Both the position numbers and the translations under genes were made by a program. Below are positions 61,574 to 64,000 of a stretch of DNA of 64,000 nucleotides, one piece after another. Each line of letters opens with the position of its first letter. The stretch's first letter is position 1. The notes beneath the pieces were generated by a model. The model had not been told where the DNA came from and did no database searches. It was given only the letters and a program-made list of their open reading frames with translations. Source of the DNA: Casuarius casuarius (Eukaryota > Chordata > Aves > Casuariiformes > Casuariidae). The DNA is taken from positions 5,764,580 through 5,828,579 of the forward strand of contig PTFA01000024.1 of assembly GCA_003342895.1 (NCBI GenBank), in the 5' to 3' direction.

Positions 61574-63724
61574 GGCCATTTCCCAAAATGCCTGCTTATA
61601 CTTAAGAAAGCACTGTTTAAACAACAAACTGGCAGCAAATAGTTCCACAGGATTTCAGCACATTGACTGGGTAGCAGTATAAAATGTAACAAAGTAACAG
61701 TTTTGGCTGCAATAAATTTTGATACTCTTTCTTTGCATGCTTTTATTTACTATAATTAGGATCTACTGGGATAGACCTCCTCCTCCTCCTCTAAGGAAAT
61801 TACTAGGCAAACACCTACCTTGGGAGAATCTTTAATAAAATAAACAGTACTGAACTTGTTTTTTTCTGCAGTTTTTACTAACAGCTATTAGAAGCTTAAG
61901 TAACTCAGAGCATGGGTCACACCCAGTGAGTTGTTTTGTTTTTTTTTCTTTTATGCAGTTCACAAAGATTTTAAACTAATGAATGATAATGCTTACTTCT
62001 GTTTAATGAAGTGGGAGCTACTATATAATAAATACATTAATCTTACTGTCCTTTGTTCTCCTTTGCTGCCAGTAGGTTAAGTTTGCCTTTAACTCCGTGA
62101 AACCACCTTTAGCTTACTACGACGGCTGGAGCCTCACTCTGTTCAACGATGCTTCGATGAGCAGTAAAAGGGCGCACACACCCCAAAACAGGGCAGGTCT
62201 GTCCTTTCCTTGCCATTTTTTGAGGGTATTTGGTGTTAGGCATTAATTTTTTTCAGTTCTTGGTCTCAGTCCCTCTGATGTGTGAGGGATCATCAAGTTA
62301 TACTTTGAGGGAGGCAAGGAAATCAATTTTGAAATTCCTACTCTTGCTAATACAGTTTAGACAGATTGGAACAGCTGTAGCAAGGGAACTAAACTGCTGC
62401 TGTTTTTTTCCATATTAAAAAAAAAAAGGTAAGAAAATAATTAGATTGTTTTGCGAGAACAAAAACTTGGTGATCATTGTGATGCCTGTCTGGAATGTGT
62501 TACTGTCTTAATTTGCAATGTTGTTTTACTTGTACTGGATATGAACTACTCAAGGCTTACAAAAAAATACCTGAATTCTGTGTGTCTTGTGTAAAAGCCT
62601 TATTCAGCTCTTGGTTCTTTCCCTTACACAATGGAAAAAGCAAAAAAGTAAGTAAGTTGGTTTCCCTTGCTGGCCTTTGCAGAAAAGTCTGTGAAATGAG
62701 GCGTAACTCCTTTATGAATAGGATCCCTTAATAAATACATCTGTGAGTGCAACTGCATTAGAAGCCATTGCAGTAACTCAGCATGTTCTTGGACAATCTC
62801 CTACCTCTCACTGCATTTGAAAGAAGTTGCTGACTGTCCCGTAATTCAGGTAATGACACTGTGTGCCTGGAAAGGGGGAGCCCAGGGACAGTACTGGGGT
62901 GAACAGGAGCTGTATTCTGTGGTCTCAGTCACCATTTAGGCAGGCTCCAGTGATTTCGTGCATCAGAACTTTAAAAGTCACTTCTGTGTTTAATTTTTCT
63001 TGTTAATATCCATTAACTAACTGCATTCAGCCTCAGTAAAAAAGGAAATGAAGTGGTTTTTTTTAAGCTTTCAAATTAACTTTTGAGCTGCTATACAATG
63101 GAGAAACTACACATACTTTAAAAAAAGTTATTTATTTTTACAAGAGTATTTGATGTAAAACAATAAGATACAAAGTAAATATGTTCACAAATTTTTGTGT
63201 TTTAAAGGCTCATTTACTGAAAGGAACAATTAAGATGTCTTGTGATCAGTAGAGCAGTACATTCCTGGAGAAGAGGAGCTACACTTGATATATTAGTGTA
63301 CAAAAGGAGCAGCATAAGGGTAAGGAAAACATTTTCAGAAACAGAAGGTTTGACATTTATGGCAAAAAGTTAACCTATGTGAGACAGAGACAGATGCTGA
63401 TCTTAGTATTTTCCTCAGTCCCATGTCACCCCTGCCCCCCCCCGAGTGATGGCTGGTCACTTTTCACAGACTACTCCATCTCCAAATTTGCCCCTGCTCT
63501 CCCCAGCTAATTTATATTAACTTTTTAGTTTGGTATAGAAATTGCAAACAAAATGTTAAGTACAGAATACAGGTTCATCTAATTTCAGTGGTTCCTATGT
63601 TGGCCAAGTTACTGGAGTGCGTTAATCATTCAAATCAACAGTCCTTGACATCTGCAAACTGGAGCGGCTATAGCCTCAAAACAGCAAGGTCGAAAGCCTG
63701 TACTAAACAACTACCTTGAGCCAC

Positions 63725-63845
63725 AGGGGGGAGGGAGGGAGAGGGAGAGGGAGGGAGGGAGAGGGAGGGAGGAGGAGAGGGAGGGAGGGGGAGAGTGTGT
63801 GTGTGTGTGTGTGCGCGCGCGCGCATGTGTGTGGGGGGGTGGGTG
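63725..63845. repeat. Composite purine tract, (GT)n, (GC)n and G-rich array
   Basis: A 71-base purine-only tract (63725 to 63795) made of GAGGG and GGGA units runs into about nine GT units, then about six GC units (63813 to 63824), then ATGTGTGTG, a run of seven G and TGGGTGTG. No gene lies beside it within the window. Confidence 0.95.
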
Positions 63846-64000
63846 TGAAGTGTTCTTGGTTACAGTGAACCTCTGGAAACCATAAATACTGAGAGGTAAA
63901 TGTTTCTGTCAGCTGATTGATTTAGCAGTCACATAATCCTTCCTTTGATGTCTTGGGTCAATGAAATCCTAGTACCACCAGGGTTTAGTAGCAGATATAT
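63846..64000. other. Right end of window, nothing recognised
   Basis: About 155 bases of unremarkable sequence after the composite repeat. Confidence 0.7.

Larger units (their letters stand above)
51031..63724. other. Region downstream of FANCC, no gene recognised
   Basis: About 12.7 kb. Open frames reach 133 codons on the minus strand but show no known domains or paired splice sites. AATAAA signals lie at 53990, 54033 and 54862. GC- and CpG-richer patches occur at about 53490 to 53590, 54230 to 54305 and 59730 to 59920. One unresolved base (n) lies at 58091. I looked on the minus strand for the 3' exons of AOPEP and for mature miR-23b, miR-27b and miR-24, the mammalian neighbours, and did not find them. 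Confidence 0.6.

Noticed and set aside
61185..61586. Longest open frame in the window (133 codons, minus strand)
   Set aside because: It starts inside the T23 run (a lysine string), has no known domain, and looks like chance or old repeat sequence.

Overview
The window looks like vertebrate nuclear DNA, and most likely bird. It is AT-rich with long introns. It holds part of one split gene whose exons can be read against human FANCC, and it carries a CR1-type LINE of the kind that dominates avian genomes. In chicken FANCC lies on the Z chromosome, so a Z-linked origin is plausible, but nothing in the sequence proves it. No bacterial-style operons, CRISPR arrays, rRNA or tRNA genes were seen.

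The one gene I can support is FANCC (Fanconi anaemia complementation group C) on the + strand. Eleven coding exons run from 20196 to 50795, all with GT/AG introns. Together they give 1323 coding bases, or 440 residues plus a TAG stop, and correspond to human residues 116 to 558. Exon phases match the human gene at every junction. Five exons (65, 165, 157, 53 and 100 bases) plus the 76-base exon and the last one have the human length. The other four differ by whole codons only. The first three human coding exons (about 115 residues) were not found and probably lie upstream of base 1. A short 3' UTR with an ATTAAA signal at 51007 is the nearest candidate transcript end. Alternative AATAAA signals lie at 53990, 54033 and 54862.

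Bases 1 to 20195 are then most simply the intron before the first exon seen. They hold an old CR1/L3-like LINE tail on the + strand (about 1200 to 2622), split by a GC-richer block of about 540 bases, and a separate minus-strand CR1 fragment (about 3840 to 4790) that encodes part of the endonuclease domain with frameshifts. The rest of that interval shows only weak open frames and low-complexity runs. From 51 kb to the right end I see no gene. There are GC-richer patches, a (TG)12 array, homopolymers and, at 63725 to 63845, a purine tract followed by GT and GC dinucleotide repeats.

FANCC is a helical adaptor of the nuclear Fanconi anaemia core complex, binding FANCE and FANCF. That complex monoubiquitinates FANCD2-FANCI during interstrand crosslink repair. 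In mammals the gene converges with AOPEP, which carries the miR-23b/27b/24 cluster. Neither AOPEP exons nor those microRNAs could be found here, so they probably lie beyond base 64000. I do not see an undescribed system. The observations below are mostly repeat history, structure-forming tracts and exon-level differences.
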